Shown: positions 52,201 through 60,626, counted from the first letter of the stretch. The stretch is 64,000 nucleotides of DNA from JAJDAT01 sp964570665 (GCA_964570665.1 CAZMZH010000004.1:236907-300906); one strand, 5' to 3'. Program-made: numbers and translations. The notes: generated by a model from the letters alone, not told the origin.

Positions 52201-53972
52201 TTCCCATTCGTAACCAAATGAACCGTTGGCAAGTGAATTTCCAAATTGTTTATTCGAACTCGCTTTTGAACGGGATTGATTCGGCCATTAAATTTCCAAC
52301 GAGCATTCGGGATCAACCTTGCCAATTTAGGCTCTAATCCTTTTATTGAGAAAACTGAACCATCGGTATTCAATATCCAATTTGTTTGCTCCCCTTTTAA
52401 AAGTCCATCTGGGACAGCGCTAGCTTTTAGAGAAACTTTTTCAATCTGATATCCTTTTGCAAAAGTATTAAAAACTGACAACTCTGTTTTAATATTTGGT
52501 TGATTAAGATCTCCAATAATTTTTGTCTTTAAATCAACTTCATTAATAGTGATATCTTGAATTTGAGGGCTTTTTACTTTTAAGTTAGTTAAAACATTAG
52601 GAGCAGTTAAAAAGCCCGTAGAGCTAGCTATCAAATCTATATTTTTTGCAGAAAAACCCGACGCTTGTGGATTAATTATTGAAGCGTTGACGACAATATT
52701 GGGTTGATCTAGTTTCCCTTTAGAAGTGGCAATAATAGTCGCTGAATCGATAACGTTGTTTTCAAAGCTCGGTTTTTGTATGTTTAGTTTGACATAAGCA
52801 TTTGGTTCCGATAAATCGCCCAGCGCTTCGCCAGAAATCAAAATCGATTCCCATTTCACTCCTTGCGCCAATTGTTCAAACGGTTTTGGATCATTATTTT
52901 GGATATCAAACTTTACATTGCCAATATTTTGTGAAGAATCAAAATCTCCAAAGGCGTTAATTGTTACCGCTGCAGCGTTGATATTTAGTTTTTTTAATTC
53001 AACAACTCCTAAGGGATCGATAGAGGCCTTTGTATCCAATTGCAATACTTTCCCGACCAATGGTCGGAGCTTTGGTTCTAATAAAGCCGAAAAATCACTT
53101 TGAAGACCTAGTTCAACGTCGTATTTTACAGGGTCTTTAACGGCAATTATCGAGGCTGTCCCCTTTGCCCAAAGTTCTGATCCCGCTTTCGCGTTCAATG
53201 TTCCTTTCCAATAATTTAAAGTGCCTTCTCCTTCGATACGAAACTCTGTTGCTGGGAGCCCTGGTAGATTCAATTTTTTTACTAAGATTCCTCCTTTTGG
53301 TTCCCCCGCTAAGACGTTTAATTTTATTTGACCATTAATAGGATTAAATCCTAAACTAGCTTTTAAAAAAGATGGCACGCCGTCTAATCTATTCACCGAA
53401 GCATTGAATTCAATTCCTTTACTCAGGTCGCGATATTCGCCATCGCTTTCTATTCCTAATACAACCGATTCGCCTAAAAGTTCTTTTCCAAGAGAAATTT
53501 TTTCAAATTTTAATTTCTGCAATACAACAGGAATAGGAATGCCTTTAAAAAACGCTTTTCCGCTTGTGTCCGAATCCGTTTTTATTTCAACGGGAGGTTC
53601 CGTCGATAAAGGAGCTCTTTTTACGCTTATACTTTTCCCTGAAACTTCGACAATATTTAGTTCTGGATTTAAAAGGGCCCATGGATCCCATTCCAAGCGA
53701 ATACCTGTTCCATTTAACCAAACCCCCTTTTTATCCGATAATTGAACTTCTCCCAGTTCTATTTGAAAAGGCAAAAACCCGTCTAAAGATTCTAATTTGA
53801 GCTTCAAATCGGGAGAATTCACCGTCTCTCCAATAAAGCTCTCTAAAGATCGTTTTCCAGAGTTAGTTTGTAATGCGGCAAAGCTAGCGCCTATCGCCAA
53901 AACCAAACAAAATGAAACGATAGCTAAAGGTTTTATGAAAAACCGCAGAAAAATTTTAAATACTTTTTTCAA
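49251..53972 (-). CDS. tamB: TamB translocation and assembly module protein
   Basis: A 1573-residue inner-membrane-anchored protein. A single N-terminal membrane helix (about 12-35, PLAIVSFCLVLAIGASFAAL) is followed by about 1200 residues of repeating beta-strand sequence, as expected for the long hydrophobic groove of AsmA/TamB proteins. The C-terminal 340 residues are the conserved DUF490 region (GNIRVTGTTKDPNVNGGLNM, RLLFGKSAGAMTPLEAVQLA) and end in VGVNMEWDY. TamB spans the periplasm and works with TamA in outer-membrane protein insertion and probably phospholipid transport. The start overlaps the tamA stop by four bases, so the pair is translationally coupled. Confidence 0.95.
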   Translation of the reverse strand: MKKVFKIFLRFFIKPLAIVSFCLVLAIGASFAALQTNSGKRSLESFIGETVNSPDLKLKLESLDGFLPFQIELGEVQLSDKKGVWLNGTGIRLEWDPWALLNPELNIVEVSGKSISVKRAPLSTEPPVEIKTDSDTSGKAFFKGIPIPVVLQKLKFEKISLGKELLGESVVLGIESDGEYRDLSKGIEFNASVNRLDGVPSFLKASLGFNPINGQIKLNVLAGEPKGGILVKKLNLPGLPATEFRIEGEGTLNYWKGTLNAKAGSELWAKGTASIIAVKDPVKYDVELGLQSDFSALLEPKLRPLVGKVLQLDTKASIDPLGVVELKKLNINAAAVTINAFGDFDSSQNIGNVKFDIQNNDPKPFEQLAQGVKWESILISGEALGDLSEPNAYVKLNIQKPSFENNVIDSATIIATSKGKLDQPNIVVNASIINPQASGFSAKNIDLIASSTGFLTAPNVLTNLKVKSPQIQDITINEVDLKTKIIGDLNQPNIKTELSVFNTFAKGYQIEKVSLKASAVPDGLLKGEQTNWILNTDGSVFSIKGLEPKLARLIPNARWKFNGRINPVQKRVRINNLEIHLPTVHLVTNGNLEEWGKKAIVNADLKIPDLSSFSQIANTPLRGMVSLNLGASSKDFGNELDSQLSLRTAGLKTGIEVADEISQGSIEFQGNVQKSTDGFIRLTESKLIAPIGSLALNATLKPDEKIMANWTLNVPRLAGLSKPLKQDIRGNLILRGRAFGSMKSPRLFINTVGNNLGFGETEIKSLNVNTNVRNLAKAPMGSIDLTANLLGQRGTFSTGFSLNGLKNKLSLKEVNLAALDTSLTGDLEIFLKRKLIEGYLKGRIDRFDKIGKLVKKDLSGKLDFNVSLYRDNGQSARFLATAKDLELNDEIKASLKRLKIKGSVSDVLRTPKVNAKISLIEAKQADKIINKMKAELEGSLKSARWDIDLLANVGKPVSLKAAGSAKINDNSKQLLLNRLEANAASIPIRLLKPASFSQSAKQLELKNLVLGIKDGKIIGNGKFGGKTFDGRLSIKKLPLSLAGAIDPTLAFTGNLDVDASLSGSTTAPLGNVQVKLRNFLVPGTQSTGLGMAGADLNANWKLGKVQLEGSVFQPKVGKLNLKGGAFLELDPVTNKIDLPKTKPISGSVEGAFDLSFANEILSASGNRVQGKAKIKAGVSGSISKIDFQSDVSLQRGRFENTEFGTLISDINLLLKADTSGVSVNRFTAKTPNNGLIRISGSVNRASDGKILTDISVNSKQAQLVALDYLTAQVSSKIKAQGPLDEMKLGGVIQIDRAEIRIPENLPPTVVALEVTEQSDKNLNELEINQGVVKEEAPFMAALDLLIKVPRRIFIRGRGLETEMQGNIRVTGTTKDPNVNGGLNMRRGTMELLGRQLSFNKGVVNLDGVPRLEPTLDFNADIAAKEWIIHAGITGPVSQPGIALSSTPELPQDEVLARLLFGKSAGAMTPLEAVQLANAAAELAGLTSSGPGIVDQVRGALGLDTLKFEGGKGTGTQVEAGRYVAEGVYVGVKQGADQNSTGVVVQVEVSDKVKLESSMTNNDSNVGVNMEWDY

Positions 53973-55804
53973 AACGCTTGTCCTAAACTGATATAAAACG
54001 CAAAAGAATCGTCAAAATCTCTTTTATTTAAAGGAATTGCCACATCGACTCTAGCGGGACCAAATCCCGCATAATATCTAAATCCTATACCGGCTCCCCA
54101 TTGTAACTCTTCGTCGAATTTTGGAATTTCATCATCAAAGACATTTCCGCCGTCAATAAACAAAACAACTCCGTATTTGTTCACTCGAAACCTAAGTTCC
54201 GCGCTGACTTCGACTAAACTCCTACCGCCTTCTGGGTCTAACTCAGCGTCAAGCGGTCCCACTTTTTGAAATTCATATCCGCGAACAGAACCTCCACCGC
54301 CTGAAAAAAACCTTTTGTCTTTGGGAATTACAATAGTGGAATCTCCAATTATCCCTCCAACGCTTCCGCGCAAGGCCACTACTAAGTTTTCGCTACCGGA
54401 AACGTCAAAATATCCCCTACTGGTAAGACGTCCAATGGTAAAATTATCTCCATCTCCAGAAACTGTAGCAAATGGAGTCACTCCCAGTTCATGCCTCATT
54501 CCTTGAGTTGGATTCAATAAATCATTACCGCTATCAAATTTCAATCCAATAGGGACACTGATTAAAGTAAATTCGCTTTTAACGCCATCGTCGTCAATTT
54601 CCGCAAATTCTGCTGCCGCCCTTCCGGTAAAAGATGTATAACGTCCAAACGTCCTGCTCAAACCAACGGCTCCCAAAACCGCATCGCGATCAAAAGCGTC
54701 AAAACTTTCGCTCACTATCCTTCCATCCGCTAATAATTCTTGCCCTATTCTTTTATAATCGGGCTTGGAAAATTCTAAATTCAAATTTTTGTTAATTTTA
54801 CTAAATTCATTTTCTCCTATGCGATCGACACGACCTCCCGATTTTAATTTTTCTCCTCTTCCTAAAAAATTACGATGTCCCCAAAAAGCTGAAATTCCCG
54901 CTCCAAAGTTTGTTGAGTAGTCCCCTCCAAAACCCACAAAACGCATTTTCTTTTCTTCTACTGTCGTTATTACGGGAACTGGCTTCGTAATTTTTTTTGG
55001 GAGTTTATTTCTTTCCGGCATCCGCACTTTCACAGACGCAAACAATCCCAAATTGGACAAAACGCTCTGATAACTTTTAATTGTCGTGGGATCGTAAATA
55101 TCTCCTTTTCTCCAAAGAATCTTGTTCTTAATGAAATCTGACTTTACTTCTTTATTACCCTTTAGGATAACCGCTCCTAAACGAATCTTTTGCCCTGGAA
55201 TGGCTACCAATTGAACGTTCATAATCTTATTTTTGTGGTTTATTTCCAACCTTCGTCTTCCTAAGGCGGCATACGCGTACCCTTTCACCTTTAATTGAGC
55301 TATTAAATCGCTTTCTGTTTTTAAGATCTCCGAACCCAATGCAGGATCTCCAGATTTAATATGGGAAACAATGGGTTTGGGTTTCATCTTTTCAAAACCC
55401 CGAATTCGAATCGATCCAAATTTATAAATAGGACCTGTAGCGACTTTAATGGCGACCGGAAAGCTTTTTCCTTCTCTTAGCAAAATGGAACGGAGAGATT
55501 GTATGGGTTTGCCTGCAATTCGGATTTTTACTCTGCCCGAAAAATAACCAAACGACTGTAGGACTTTATCGAAACGTTTTTCGTCATTTTGGATTCGACG
55601 AATTAATCCAGTGACGCTTAAGGGGGGAGAATCTTTTAATTGGATGAGGCTGGAGGAGGCTTGAAGGGTCTTTTTTAATTCCGGATTTTTAATACCGAAA
55701 AACTTTACCTGATAAGCGGCGCCCTGTCCATTTGAAGGAATTGCCTTAACTAAACCTATTAAGACAAACAATAAAAATACGCAAAAAAGCCGAAGTAGTT
55801 TCAC
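53969..55804 (-). CDS. tamA: TamA, Omp85-family outer-membrane assembly factor
   Basis: A 611-residue outer-membrane protein with a signal peptide (about 1-26), POTRA domains (about 30-270, for example GPIYKFGSIRIRGFEKMKP and GQKIRLGAVILKGNKEVKSD) and a 16-strand Omp85 barrel. The barrel has the conserved FSGGGGSVRGYEFQKVGP loop and ends in FAFYISLGQAF with a terminal Phe. This pairs with TamB from the next gene. It starts at GTG (55804), 11 bases past the epimerase stop, so the three genes form a run. The POTRA number cannot be fixed by eye; three would be usual for TamA. Confidence 0.93.
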   Translation of the reverse strand: MKLLRLFCVFLLFVLIGLVKAIPSNGQGAAYQVKFFGIKNPELKKTLQASSSLIQLKDSPPLSVTGLIRRIQNDEKRFDKVLQSFGYFSGRVKIRIAGKPIQSLRSILLREGKSFPVAIKVATGPIYKFGSIRIRGFEKMKPKPIVSHIKSGDPALGSEILKTESDLIAQLKVKGYAYAALGRRRLEINHKNKIMNVQLVAIPGQKIRLGAVILKGNKEVKSDFIKNKILWRKGDIYDPTTIKSYQSVLSNLGLFASVKVRMPERNKLPKKITKPVPVITTVEEKKMRFVGFGGDYSTNFGAGISAFWGHRNFLGRGEKLKSGGRVDRIGENEFSKINKNLNLEFSKPDYKRIGQELLADGRIVSESFDAFDRDAVLGAVGLSRTFGRYTSFTGRAAAEFAEIDDDGVKSEFTLISVPIGLKFDSGNDLLNPTQGMRHELGVTPFATVSGDGDNFTIGRLTSRGYFDVSGSENLVVALRGSVGGIIGDSTIVIPKDKRFFSGGGGSVRGYEFQKVGPLDAELDPEGGRSLVEVSAELRFRVNKYGVVLFIDGGNVFDDEIPKFDEELQWGAGIGFRYYAGFGPARVDVAIPLNKRDFDDSFAFYISLGQAF

Positions 55805-55815
55805 TTTCGGCGGTT

Positions 55816-56943
55816 CTAAACGACTAAACCTTTTTCTACTAATTGGCCATGAGCAAGGTCAACCCGCGATTCGGCGGCTTCTTTCTCAACCCAATTAGAT
55901 AAATCCTCTAGTCCTTTTTTTAATGAAAACTCTGGTTTAAATCCTAATTTTTCAATTTTAGAAACGTCCCCAAAACAATGTCGAATATCTCCATTTCTAA
56001 ACTTATGGATGATATTTGGAGCAAATTTTTTCCCAGATAAGTCGATAAGAGCTTGAGCCAATTGCAAAATAGAAGTTGGTTGACCAGTTCCGATATTAAA
56101 GATCCCAAATTTTGATTCTGGAGAATCCAATAAAAGGAGTTTTCCTCTCACTAAATCTTTAACATGGATAAAGTCTCTTGTCTGTTCGCCATCTTCATAA
56201 ATTAAAGGCGGCTTGTCGTTCTTTATGCTCGACGAGAATATAGCGGCGGCGCCTGTATAAGGATTGTTGAGACTTTGCCTTGGCCCGTAACAATTAAAAT
56301 ATCGACATGCAACCGTCGGCAATTGATAGGCTTTCCCAATCATTATGGAATACACTTCCTGATCTTTTTTACTCTGGGCATAAACAGAGGTACAATCCAG
56401 CTCTTTTTCTTCGTCTGTCGGAGTGGGTTTTAAAACGCTTCCACAATCGGGACAAAACATTTCCCATTTTTTTGCCAACAAGTCTTTTTCCAACCTGGGC
56501 TTAGGGGTTACTTTCCCGTGCTCTTTGCATTCAAACCGACCTTCTCCATAAAGACTCATTGAACTAGCGACAAGGACTTTTTCAATGGAATGTTTTTCGT
56601 TTACTAAAATATCCCAAAGAATACCAGTACCTTGGACGTTAACGGAAATATATTGATCTATCGAATACATCGATTGACCAACGCCCACCTCTGCCGCGTC
56701 GTGAATAATAACGTCTACACCCTCAATAGCTTTTTTTAAGCTATCGCGATCACGGACATCGCCGTTAATAAATTCAACTTCCGAGCTCAAATGTCGAGGA
56801 ATTGCCGCATTGGGTCCGTGTACTTGAGGATTGAGATTATCGTAAACGCGAACTTCATCCCCACGCTCTAATAAGGCATCTACGGTATGCGACCCTATAA
56901 AGCCAGCGCCGCCAGTAACCAATACTTTTCGGTTGGATTTCAT
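55816..56943 (-). CDS. SDR sugar-nucleotide epimerase, dTDP-L-rhamnose 4-epimerase-like
   Basis: A 375-residue extended SDR enzyme. The NAD(P) site is VLVTGGAGFIGSHTVDALLE, the catalytic Tyr-Lys pair is in SVYAQSKKDQE, and the substrate loop is RYFNCYGPRQSLNNPYTG. An insert of about 40 residues before the active Tyr carries FECKEHGKVTPKPRLEKDLL and MFCPDCGS, a Cys-rich zinc-ribbon-like element found in dTDP-L-rhamnose 4-epimerase-type proteins. It is thus probably a deoxysugar or UDP-sugar epimerase for surface polysaccharide. It lies 11 bases before tamA in the same direction. A weak ribosome site precedes the ATG. Confidence 0.85.
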   Translation of the reverse strand: MKSNRKVLVTGGAGFIGSHTVDALLERGDEVRVYDNLNPQVHGPNAAIPRHLSSEVEFINGDVRDRDSLKKAIEGVDVIIHDAAEVGVGQSMYSIDQYISVNVQGTGILWDILVNEKHSIEKVLVASSMSLYGEGRFECKEHGKVTPKPRLEKDLLAKKWEMFCPDCGSVLKPTPTDEEKELDCTSVYAQSKKDQEVYSIMIGKAYQLPTVACRYFNCYGPRQSLNNPYTGAAAIFSSSIKNDKPPLIYEDGEQTRDFIHVKDLVRGKLLLLDSPESKFGIFNIGTGQPTSILQLAQALIDLSGKKFAPNIIHKFRNGDIRHCFGDVSKIEKLGFKPEFSLKKGLEDLSNWVEKEAAESRVDLAHGQLVEKGLVV

Positions 56944-57132
56944 TTGAAAAATAGATTTTAGAAAGCTTCTAAAAGAAGTTCCCTTTGTTATTAAAAAAGG
57001 ACACCTTTTATTTAACGAAATTTAAGGGAATTTCTTTAGCGTTTAAGCTATAAATAGCTATATTTTCAAGTATTAAGCGAAAATTTAAATTTTTTTGATG
57101 TAGAAAGACGAGTCAAACAAAATATAAAGACT

Positions 57133-57160
57133 TGGTGCCGATGGGGAGACTCGAACTCCT
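57133..57160 (-). tRNA. Displaced tRNA 3' end (T arm, acceptor, CCA)
   Basis: On the minus strand this reads AGGAG, loop TTCGAGT, CTCCC, then CATCGGC, A and CCA, which is a T stem-loop and acceptor 3' strand with encoded CCA. The matching 5' acceptor half (GCCGATG) is not nearby, so it is a 28-base fragment, not a working tRNA. This is the usual scar at one end of an element integrated into a tRNA 3' end. Confidence 0.75.
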
Positions 57161-57172
57161 CATTTATTACTG

Positions 57173-57271
57173 AAAGTTATTGTTTTTATTAACTTTATAG
57201 ACGCACCCTCAGCGCGTTTATCCTGTCTATATTAGATGTTATTGATTTAGACTGGCACAATCTTGGCACAT
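57173..57271. promoter_or_regulatory. Probable attachment-site arm region
   Basis: AAAGTTA and TAACTTT (57173-57196) form an inverted repeat. ACGCACCCTCAGCGCGT (57201-57217) on the minus strand is a tRNA anticodon-arm-like hairpin with a GAG anticodon. CTGGCACAAT and CTTGGCACAT (57252-57271) are direct repeats. Together they resemble core and arm integrase-binding sites, but none has been matched to a known integrase. Confidence 0.35.
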
Positions 57272-58603
57272 ATGGTCAATTCAGAACTTGCCGTTTTAGG
57301 AGGAATCCTAAAGCAACCGGACTTACTTTATCAGACAAATTTAAAGTGTCATGATTTTGGTAAACCCGCAGCTAGAAAGCTGTTTAAAACATTACTAAAA
57401 TTTAATGACGATGGCAATGATATTGATGAAGTCAAACTCTCCGACCATCTTAATTCTGAATATAAATACGAAGCTCCCCCAGAAGGTTGGACTGAATTTT
57501 TAGATCTATGTACAGACGCATGTCCTACGATCCATGCTCACCAAAGTCACGTTGATTTAATTGCCGAAAAATCAAGAAGATACCAATTAGACAGAACTAT
57601 TGATGGGATAGCCTCCAATATAGATCTCTCACCAGAGCAAATAATTGAAAGGTTGAGGAATCTACCCACCCCTACCAGTAAGACAAATAGTAAATCCGTT
57701 GTACAACCTACCGATATCATCAGCTCTCTTGAAGATCTATACATTAATGGAGAGAAACGTGGGGAAATTACCGGTCTAAGGTCAGTTGACGAATTAGTAT
57801 CCTTTAAGAAGCAACAGTTAACTATTATTACCGGATCTCCCGGATCCGGTAAATCCACGTTTGCCGATAATATTTTAATCAGGCTGGCAAAAAAAGCTGG
57901 TTGGAAGTTCTTCGTTATATCTCCCGAAAATCATCCTGTCGAATCACATGTTTCTCGAATGGCAGCGAAGTGGCTGAACAGACCATTTAATCAAAATTCT
58001 TTTAATCGTATGACATTGGACCAGTTTAATTTTGCGGTTAAAGAAATAAGTAAACATTTTTGGTTCTTAACCCATTTCGAATCAGACCGTCGATTGGATA
58101 ACCTTCTACGACTTGCTGAGGGATTAATTAGAAATAATGGCATCAATGCATTATTGATTGATCCATGGAATAAGATTTCACCCGGCGATGCAATCAGCGT
58201 TATGGATAAAGATTTCATCTGTAATTCTTTAATGAGGGTGCAAAACTTTATTGTTAAAAATGAAGTTCATTGTTTTATCGTCGCCCACCCAAGAAAACAA
58301 CCTGAAGACAGTACGGGAAATTATAAGGAACCGAAGCTATACGATATTAATGGATCTAGCGTATGGAATGATGGGGCTGACTTAGGAATTATTCTTAATA
58401 GGCCACATAAGAATTCTGAGGGACCCGACAAACATATTGTGGACTTTGTAGTTGAAAAGGTTCGCTTTGATTCAATTGGAACGCCGGGGAGAAGACAACT
58501 GAGATACCGCCACGAAACTGGGATCTTTACCGAATTAAATGGAAATCAAGAAAGGGAATTCAGTGAGCAAGAACTTAAAGAGCTGGCTACAGGGATTATC
58601 TGA
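57272..58603 (+). CDS. DnaB-type replicative helicase of the element
   Basis: A 443-residue helicase from the ATG at 57272. Residues about 1-105 resemble the DnaB N-terminal domain (NSELAVLGGILKQPDLLYQT). The RecA-like motor has Walker A TGSPGSGKSTFA near residue 190 and Walker B INALLIDPWNKISPG near 290, then CFIVAHPRKQPED for motif H3, closer to Twinkle or T7-type than to bacterial DnaB. It should unwind element DNA during replication. A TTG nine bases upstream is possible but lies inside the GGCACA repeat. No primase gene is seen in the window, so a host primase or the next gene may provide that role. Confidence 0.85.
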   Translation: MVNSELAVLGGILKQPDLLYQTNLKCHDFGKPAARKLFKTLLKFNDDGNDIDEVKLSDHLNSEYKYEAPPEGWTEFLDLCTDACPTIHAHQSHVDLIAEKSRRYQLDRTIDGIASNIDLSPEQIIERLRNLPTPTSKTNSKSVVQPTDIISSLEDLYINGEKRGEITGLRSVDELVSFKKQQLTIITGSPGSGKSTFADNILIRLAKKAGWKFFVISPENHPVESHVSRMAAKWLNRPFNQNSFNRMTLDQFNFAVKEISKHFWFLTHFESDRRLDNLLRLAEGLIRNNGINALLIDPWNKISPGDAISVMDKDFICNSLMRVQNFIVKNEVHCFIVAHPRKQPEDSTGNYKEPKLYDINGSSVWNDGADLGIILNRPHKNSEGPDKHIVDFVVEKVRFDSIGTPGRRQLRYRHETGIFTELNGNQEREFSEQELKELATGII

Positions 58604-59000
58604 TTCTGGTTTTATTTTCTATATAAAAGACGGGAAGTTTAAGTGGAGAGCTCCTAGGGAAGGGGTAAATTTTGAGATGGTTGAAGAAATAGAATCTAAG
58701 AATGATGACATTTATCAATTGCTAGAACAAGAGCCAGATAACGCGATTTATGGGAATCGCGAATCTGTTCTTGCTGAAGCATACAGGAATGGATATGTGG
58801 TTATTTATTCTCCCTTACTAAAAGATATTTATTGTGTCCATTCTTCAACTAATGGATATATGGATGCTCCTGACGATCTTGTCAGCTACTCGGTAGACGA
58901 ACTTAAAGCGTTTAAGGATTTTACGGATGAAGAAAAAATTAAAGTACATGAGTCATGTGTAGAAGATATCCCATTAAAAAAAAAGATAAAAGTCTCCTAA
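58563..59000 (+). CDS. Phage protein with TubC-like N-terminal docking domain
   Basis: A 145-residue protein that most likely starts at GTG 58563, preceded by AAAGGG, and overlaps the helicase gene by 41 bases. The first 50 residues (LKSWLQGLSDSGFIFYIKDG, KWRAPREGVNFEMVEEIESK) follow the pattern of TubC N-terminal docking domains, a small helix-turn-helix-like fold found in NRPS docking and also in phage and plasmid replication proteins. The remainder is acidic with no motif I recognise. The position next to the helicase suggests a partner or loader role, which is inference. Confidence 0.6.
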   Translation: MSKNLKSWLQGLSDSGFIFYIKDGKFKWRAPREGVNFEMVEEIESKNDDIYQLLEQEPDNAIYGNRESVLAEAYRNGYVVIYSPLLKDIYCVHSSTNGYMDAPDDLVSYSVDELKAFKDFTDEEKIKVHESCVEDIPLKKKIKVS

Positions 59001-59161
59001 GGGACGTAATTGAAATATTCCGTGGAGTATTCGTAGATAAATATAAACCGGAAATGCCAGTGAGATTAGTCCACGAGGGTAACTGCCAAATACATTTAGA
59101 AACTAAAAAGGTAGTAATTAAGGAAAGGAAATTTTGGTGGAAAAAGAAAAAGAAGATGTAA
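58955..59161 (+). CDS. Unknown small basic protein (weak call)
   Basis: A 68-residue frame that overlaps both neighbours and has no clear ribosome site. It would be very basic (KERKFWWKKKKKM at the end). It is kept because the 130 bases from 59001 to 59133 are otherwise empty in a region where genes touch. It could equally be non-coding. Confidence 0.3.
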   Translation: MCRRYPIKKKDKSLLRDVIEIFRGVFVDKYKPEMPVRLVHEGNCQIHLETKKVVIKERKFWWKKKKKM

Positions 59162-59517
59162 GGATTTTAATAACTGGAGGTAGGACCTACCAAAATAAGG
59201 AAAAGGTTTTTCGTATTTTAAATGAATATAAAGAGGCAGACCATATTGGATTAATAACCATTATTCACGGTGGAGCTGCAGGGGCTGATTCTTTAGCTAA
59301 TGAATGGGGCAAAGAAAACAATATGCCTATTGAGGTTTATAAGGCTGAATGGGATTTATATGGTAAGGCTGCTGGCCCAATAAGAAATAAACTGATGGCT
59401 TCAAAAAATATTGATTTTGCCATCGCGTTTCCCGGCGGTAAAGGAACTAGAAACATGATTTCAATTTGTAGCAAAAACAATATTTCAATAATAGATTGTA
59501 GTTACGATAAAGATTAA
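59137..59517 (+). CDS. DUF2493/YspA-like SLOG family protein
   Basis: A 126-residue protein starting at GTG 59137 with AAGGAAA upstream. It has a Rossmann-like nucleotide-binding fold typical of DUF2493: ILITGGRTYQNKEKVFRIL at the start, IIHGGAAGADSLANEWGKEN in the middle and FAIAFPGGKGTRNMIS near the end. SLOG-fold proteins bind nucleotides or NAD-like ligands and appear often in phages and in anti-phage defence, so a sensor or nucleotide-processing role is likely. The exact ligand is not predictable. Confidence 0.85.
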   Translation: MEKEKEDVRILITGGRTYQNKEKVFRILNEYKEADHIGLITIIHGGAAGADSLANEWGKENNMPIEVYKAEWDLYGKAAGPIRNKLMASKNIDFAIAFPGGKGTRNMISICSKNNISIIDCSYDKD

Positions 59518-59529
59518 GTGGAGGAATAA

Positions 59530-59838
59530 TTGGATAGCAAAGAAAAATTAAAATTAGAAGACATATCTCAGCCAGCATTCCCAACCATTAACCCGCTGAT
59601 GTCCGTTAATGATAAAGATAATGTTACGGTCCTTAATGGGATTACGAAATTAGAATTCTTTGTGGCAACTGCCATGCATGGGCTCTTGTCTAATTCTGAA
59701 TTTATGCAAAAAACTATATCTAAGACAAATGGCGTAGAGGAACTTTATTTGGTCCTTAGCACAATGCCGGTAGCCGTATCAACAGATGTATTAAAGAGTA
59801 TTGAACAATTTAAGCGGGAGGAAGTTGATGAAAATTAA
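59530..59838 (+). CDS. Unknown phage protein, 102 residues, TTG start
   Basis: The frame has a good GGAGGAAT ribosome site directly before TTG 59530, so TTG is the likely start. The protein includes QPAFPTINPLMSVNDKDN and KLEFFVATAMHGLLSN, a pattern seen in small phage hypothetical proteins with a helical centre. No function is claimed. It overlaps the next gene by 11 bases. Confidence 0.6.
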   Translation: MDSKEKLKLEDISQPAFPTINPLMSVNDKDNVTVLNGITKLEFFVATAMHGLLSNSEFMQKTISKTNGVEELYLVLSTMPVAVSTDVLKSIEQFKREEVDEN

Positions 59839-60028
59839 AACATTAATGGAAGAGCTATCACGTTTAGATGGGGAATGGGATATCTATGCGGTTACTCAAA
59901 ATTTAGACACAAAAGAATATCTAAGAATCGAGCCTATTGAAATAATTCCTACAGAACATGAGGAAGCTGTGTACTTAGGCGGTCCCGGTACTAGAGGTGA
60001 ATCATTAGTTCAAGAGATGGCTAACTAA
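59828..60028 (+). CDS. Unknown small phage protein, 66 residues
   Basis: The ATG at 59828 follows GGGAGGA at the correct distance and lies within the end of the preceding gene. The product, MKIKTLMEELSRLDGEWDIY and so on, is acidic with mixed strand and helix character. No domain is recognised. Its stop shares a base with the next ATG (TAATG). Confidence 0.6.
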   Translation: MKIKTLMEELSRLDGEWDIYAVTQNLDTKEYLRIEPIEIIPTEHEEAVYLGGPGTRGESLVQEMAN

Positions 60029-60234
60029 TGCCTAAGAGACATCCTAAGTTGGTATACGACCTTATTTGGTATCTGTTGGCGGCTGAAGAAGCCTTTAAAG
60101 ATATTGATACTGGATTCAACATTAAGAATCCACAAGCGATATGGAACGTTGAAAAGATCGCTGAAGCTATTAGGAACGATCATAAGGATTTTAAGTTACT
60201 GGAGAAGGAATGTCTGTCAAAGAACCGTCGGTAA
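60028..60234 (+). CDS. Unknown small phage protein, 68 residues
   Basis: The ATG overlaps the preceding stop. The product begins MPKRHPKLVYDLIWYLLAAE and is helical and charged (EAIRNDHKDFKLLEKECL). No domain or signal is recognised. It overlaps the RusA gene by 25 bases, so it belongs to the same transcript. Confidence 0.55.
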   Translation: MPKRHPKLVYDLIWYLLAAEEAFKDIDTGFNIKNPQAIWNVEKIAEAIRNDHKDFKLLEKECLSKNRR

Positions 60235-60626
60235 GTTTCTCTATTCCATTTAAACCGGTTCCTCAAAAGAGACCGCGAGTCTATCGACGCGGCTCTTTCA
60301 CGGTAGCAGTCGATCCATCTAAGAAAGATAAGGAAGATTTTCTAGCATTAGCCAGTGAGTTTAAACCTGAGAGTCCAATGGAAGGAGCTTTAAAGTTTGA
60401 GGTGGAGTTCATGATGCCAATACCAAAAAGTAAAAGGAAAACTAAAGCTGGCGATCCTCATATCAGTAGACCGGATATAGATAACCTTACTAAGCTTGTC
60501 ATGGATGCTCTTCAGGGAACTTTTTATAAAGAGGATTCCAATATATCTAACCTTACATCAAAGAAATTTTATTCAAACGAAACAGGAGTGAGAGTGAATG
60601 TTTCTAAAATTGAAGTTAAATCATAA
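60210..60626 (+). CDS. RusA family Holliday junction resolvase
   Basis: A 138-residue RusA-type nuclease that cuts four-way DNA junctions during element recombination or packaging. It starts with the VSFSIPFKPVPQKRPRVYRR strand, and the acidic catalytic stretch is SRPDIDNLTKLVMDALQG followed by YKEDSNI, with the aspartates expected for metal binding. GGAGAAGGA precedes the ATG. A normal length for the family. The gene lies inside the overlapping replication module. Confidence 0.9.
   Translation: MSVKEPSVSFSIPFKPVPQKRPRVYRRGSFTVAVDPSKKDKEDFLALASEFKPESPMEGALKFEVEFMMPIPKSKRKTKAGDPHISRPDIDNLTKLVMDALQGTFYKEDSNISNLTSKKFYSNETGVRVNVSKIEVKS

Noticed and set aside
57253..57268. Sigma54-like GG-N10-GC before the helicase gene
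   Set aside because: The -12 part is TTGGC rather than TTGC, it arises from the GGCACA direct repeat, and it is too close to the start codon.
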